Assembly: GCA_937872445.1 (NCBI GenBank)
Contig: CALMSL010000016.1
Location: forward strand, 1-61,344
Direction: 5' to 3'
Length of the DNA stretch: 61,344 nucleotides
Source of the DNA: an uncultured Microbacteriaceae bacterium
Lineage (GTDB): Bacteria > Actinomycetota > Actinomycetes > Actinomycetales > Microbacteriaceae
Positions 58,865-61,344 of the stretch are shown in pieces. The notes below the pieces were generated by a model. That model was not told the origin of the DNA. It was given only the letters and a program-made list of their open reading frames with translations, and made no database searches. The position numbers were made by a program, and so were the translations under genes. Position 1 is the first letter of the stretch. Each line of letters opens with the position of its first letter.

Positions 58865-61071
58865 TGGCTGGCAACGACGCCCGCAACCATTCGCCGAATC
58901 CACCGCGCGTGCCGCGGCGGTGGGTGCGCATCCTGCTTCCCACCGTGCTTCTTCTCGTGTGGTTCGCGGCGGCGGCCATCGGCGGCCCGACCTTCGGAAA
59001 GCTCTCCTCCGTCTCGAGCAATGACCAGGCGTCCTTCCTGCCGGCCAGCGCCGAGTCGACGGTCGCGATCGACTGGCAGAAGAAGTTCTCCGACTCGGGC
59101 TCGATTCCCGCCGTCGTGGTTGTCGTCTCCGACACGACGATCGACCGATCCCAACTGGGCACGTTCGCGAACCTCGGCGAACGCCTCGGCACAGTGGACG
59201 GAGTGCAGAAGCCGGATTCCGGCCAGTCGACCGCCGTCGCGGGCCCGATCCCATCCACGGACGGGTACGCCGTCGAGTTCATTGTGCCGATTTCGGAGAA
59301 TGCCGGCCTGCGCGACACCGTAGGCGGATTGCGTGCCGTGCTCGCGGAGGACCTGCCTGCGGGTGCGACCGGATACGTGACAGGGCCGGCCGGACTTACC
59401 GCCGACCTCGTGAACGCGTTCGGGGGAATCGACGGGCTCCTTCTGCTGGTTGCGGCGGGCGCGGTGTTCGCCATCCTGTTGCTCGTGTACCGGTCCGTCG
59501 TACTTCCCATCCTCGTTTTGTTGACCGCCGTGTTCGCGCTGTGCGCGGCAATCCTCGTGGTGTACGCGTTCGCGAGTTGGGGCTGGATTTCGCTGAGCGG
59601 GCAAAGCCAGGGCATTCTGTCGATTCTCGTGATTGGCGCGGCCACCGACTATTCGCTGCTCCTGGTGGCGCGGTATAAGGAAGCGCTCGCGCACGTCGAG
59701 TCCCGCTGGGCTGCGATTCTGCAGGCGTGGCGCGCTGCGTGGGAGCCGATTGTCGCGTCCGGCGCCACCGTGATCATCGCGCTGCTGTGCCTGCTGTTTT
59801 CCGACCTCAACTCGAACAAGAGCCTCGGACCCATCGCGGCGATCGGGATCGTGTTCTCGCTTCTGGCGGTGCTGTCCTTCCTCCCGGCAATCCTGGCGAT
59901 CTTCGGGCGGACGGCGTTCTGGCCGATCCGCCCCAGGTATGCCGCCGATGCGGTCGGGGGCACCTCAGAGCGGGCGGATGAGGGCTCTTCCGAAGCACGC
60001 GGCCTGGCCGGGGTCAGCGGAGTGTGGAAGCGGATCGGCACGCTCATCGCACGCAGGCCGCGCATCACCTGGCTCGTTGCCCTCGCCGTTCTGGTTGCGG
60101 GCGGACTTGGGACCATTCAACTGCAGGCCAACGGCGTGCCCCAAACCGACCTCGTGCTCACGGCCACGGATTCCGTTGCCGGGCAGGCCGCGCTCACCAA
60201 GCACTTCGACGCCGGCTCCGGAAGCCCCGTCGTTGTCGTTGCGAAAGAGGACAAGGCGGACGCCATCGTGGCGGCCCTCGACAGCACCAGGGGTGTCGGA
60301 TCGGCGTCGATTTTCGCGGGGACTGTGCGGCCGAGCATGGACCCGAACGCTCCGGCGCCTACGCCGGTTGTGCGGGATGGGCGCGTGCTCGTGAACGCCG
60401 TGCTCGACTACGAGGCGGATTCCGACCGGGCCGAGGCGGTTGTACGCGAACTCCGCGTGAACTTGGCCGGCATAGATAGCTCCGTGCTCGTCGGCGGGGT
60501 GACCGCGATCGCGCTCGACACGAATGACACCGCCCAGGCCGACCTCGTGAAGATCATTCCGATTGTGCTCGTGGTCATCCTGCTGATTCTCATGCTGTTG
60601 TTGCGCGCGATCGTGGCGCCCATTTTGCTGATCGTGAGCGTGGTGGTGTCCTATGCGACGGCGCTCGGCGTGTCCGCGATCGTGTTCAACCACGTGCTCG
60701 GGTTCCCCGGGGCGGATGCCTCCGTACCCCTGTTCGGTTTCGTGTTCCTTGTGGCGCTCGGGGTGGACTACAACATTTTCCTCATGACGCGCGTGCGCGA
60801 GGAGTCGCTGCGTCTCGGAACTCGGGCCGGCATCCTGCGCGGGCTCGGCAAGACCGGGAGCGTCATTACCTCGGCAGGGATCGTGCTCGCCGCGACGTTC
60901 GCCGCGCTCTCGGTGATCCCGATCCTGTTCCTCGTGCAGATCGCGTTTATCGTCGCGTTCGGGGTGCTCGTCGACACGATCATCGTGCGTTCGCTGCTGG
61001 TCCCGGCGCTCTCCTACGACATCGGCAAGGCAATCTGGTGGCCGTCGAAGCTGTCCAGAATGACCGAGTGA
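58864..61071 (+). CDS. MMPL-family (RND superfamily) exporter
   Basis: 735 residues with about 12 membrane helices in two repeats, each having a large extracytoplasmic loop after the first helix. Repeat motifs GAATDYSLLLVARYKEAL and VALGVDYNIFLMTRVREES are the paired GxxxDYxxF/L...R signatures of MMPL proteins. Family members export lipids, siderophores, pigments or drugs by proton motive force. MarR control suggests an inducible drug or toxic-lipid exporter; cargo unknown. Confidence 0.94.
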   Translation: MAGNDARNHSPNPPRVPRRWVRILLPTVLLLVWFAAAAIGGPTFGKLSSVSSNDQASFLPASAESTVAIDWQKKFSDSGSIPAVVVVVSDTTIDRSQLGTFANLGERLGTVDGVQKPDSGQSTAVAGPIPSTDGYAVEFIVPISENAGLRDTVGGLRAVLAEDLPAGATGYVTGPAGLTADLVNAFGGIDGLLLLVAAGAVFAILLLVYRSVVLPILVLLTAVFALCAAILVVYAFASWGWISLSGQSQGILSILVIGAATDYSLLLVARYKEALAHVESRWAAILQAWRAAWEPIVASGATVIIALLCLLFSDLNSNKSLGPIAAIGIVFSLLAVLSFLPAILAIFGRTAFWPIRPRYAADAVGGTSERADEGSSEARGLAGVSGVWKRIGTLIARRPRITWLVALAVLVAGGLGTIQLQANGVPQTDLVLTATDSVAGQAALTKHFDAGSGSPVVVVAKEDKADAIVAALDSTRGVGSASIFAGTVRPSMDPNAPAPTPVVRDGRVLVNAVLDYEADSDRAEAVVRELRVNLAGIDSSVLVGGVTAIALDTNDTAQADLVKIIPIVLVVILLILMLLLRAIVAPILLIVSVVVSYATALGVSAIVFNHVLGFPGADASVPLFGFVFLVALGVDYNIFLMTRVREESLRLGTRAGILRGLGKTGSVITSAGIVLAATFAALSVIPILFLVQIAFIVAFGVLVDTIIVRSLLVPALSYDIGKAIWWPSKLSRMTE

Positions 61072-61077
61072 CGTCGC

Positions 61078-61344
61078 CTACTTCGCGCGGTCGCTGCCCG
61101 TCGACTGCTTCGCCAGAAGGTCCCGGATTTCGGCGAGCAACTGGAGCTCGGTCGGCGGGACTTCCGCCTCGGGCGCGCCGGCGTTGCGCTTCGCCTCGGC
61201 GCGAGCCTTCATCCGGTTGATCGGCAGCACGAGCGCGAAGTACACCGCTGCGGCGACGAGCACGAACTGGATGACCGCAGCAACCACCGCCCCGAACAGG
61301 ATCTCGGCGCTTCCGCCCGACACGGTGTGAATCGACACGATCCA
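61078..61344 (-). CDS. mscL: Large-conductance mechanosensitive channel MscL (5' end outside window)
   Basis: The last 88 residues are visible and the frame stays open to the right edge. The second helix (GSAEILFGAVVAAVIQFVLVAAAVYFALVLP is its region) is followed by the RMKARAEAKR linker and the C-terminal amphipathic helix (TELQLLAEIRDLLAKQ), as in MscL. It releases solutes on hypo-osmotic shock. Convergent with the MMPL gene, 6 bases apart. Confidence 0.88.
   Translation of the reverse strand, partial: WIVSIHTVSGGSAEILFGAVVAAVIQFVLVAAAVYFALVLPINRMKARAEAKRNAGAPEAEVPPTELQLLAEIRDLLAKQSTGSDRAK

Overview
The window looks like chromosome of a high-GC actinobacterium, most likely of the family Microbacteriaceae (inference from codon use, gene content, promoters and repeats; no species is named). 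At least ten genes carry a TANNNT box 6-8 bases before the start codon with no ribosome binding site, the signature of actinobacterial leaderless mRNAs. Genes are tightly packed, 4-base ATGA/GTGA overlaps are common, and no gap longer than about 230 bases lacks a gene. No tRNA, rRNA, CRISPR array, transposase, integrase or phage gene was seen.

Layout. 1-7950: aromatic catabolism, with an FAA-hydrolase/RraA fusion cut by the left edge, an IclR regulator, a two-component flavin monooxygenase (reductase and HpaB-type oxygenase), succinate-semialdehyde dehydrogenase, thiolase and a short-chain dehydrogenase. 7956-8982: an RNA methyltransferase gene between two copies of a roughly 100-base inverted-repeat element. 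8986-18700: an ABC exporter, a TetR/oxidoreductase pair with two matching operators, a GPH-type symporter with an acyl-CoA ligase, and an ABC-2 exporter. 18788-27996: a divergent mevalonate-pathway locus. The minus arm encodes the decarboxylase, phosphomevalonate kinase, a fused HMG-CoA reductase/mevalonate kinase and a coupled 32-residue membrane peptide. The plus arm encodes HMG-CoA synthase, then an FMO-type monooxygenase, a BASS-family transporter and an extended SDR in one operon. 27976-31720: the riboflavin operon (ribD-ribE-ribBA-ribH) behind an FMN riboswitch. 31766-36511: trpS, xthA, a BrkB-family membrane protein and an ECF sigma factor fused to a zinc-binding anti-sigma-like motif, membrane segment and extracytoplasmic domain. 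36546-41232: sdhCDAB and manC. 41373-51991: nucleoside uptake and salvage (BMP-type ABC importer, MFS protein, cdd, deoA, nucleoside hydrolase, adenosine deaminase). 52015-58225: an NlpC/P60 protein, a membrane-anchored coiled-coil protein, and a 1256-residue superfamily 1 helicase-like protein whose Walker A lysine and Walker B glutamate are both missing, followed by a small charged protein. 58316-61344: MarR with an MMPL exporter, and the 3' part of mscL.

The most unusual structure outside the genes is a set of palindromic elements of 38-108 bases in four sequence families. Most lie within a few bases of stop codons. Three are read in frame inside genes: in the nucleotide-binding domain of an ABC exporter, at the N-terminus of an ABC-2 permease, and as the C-terminal tail of riboflavin synthase.
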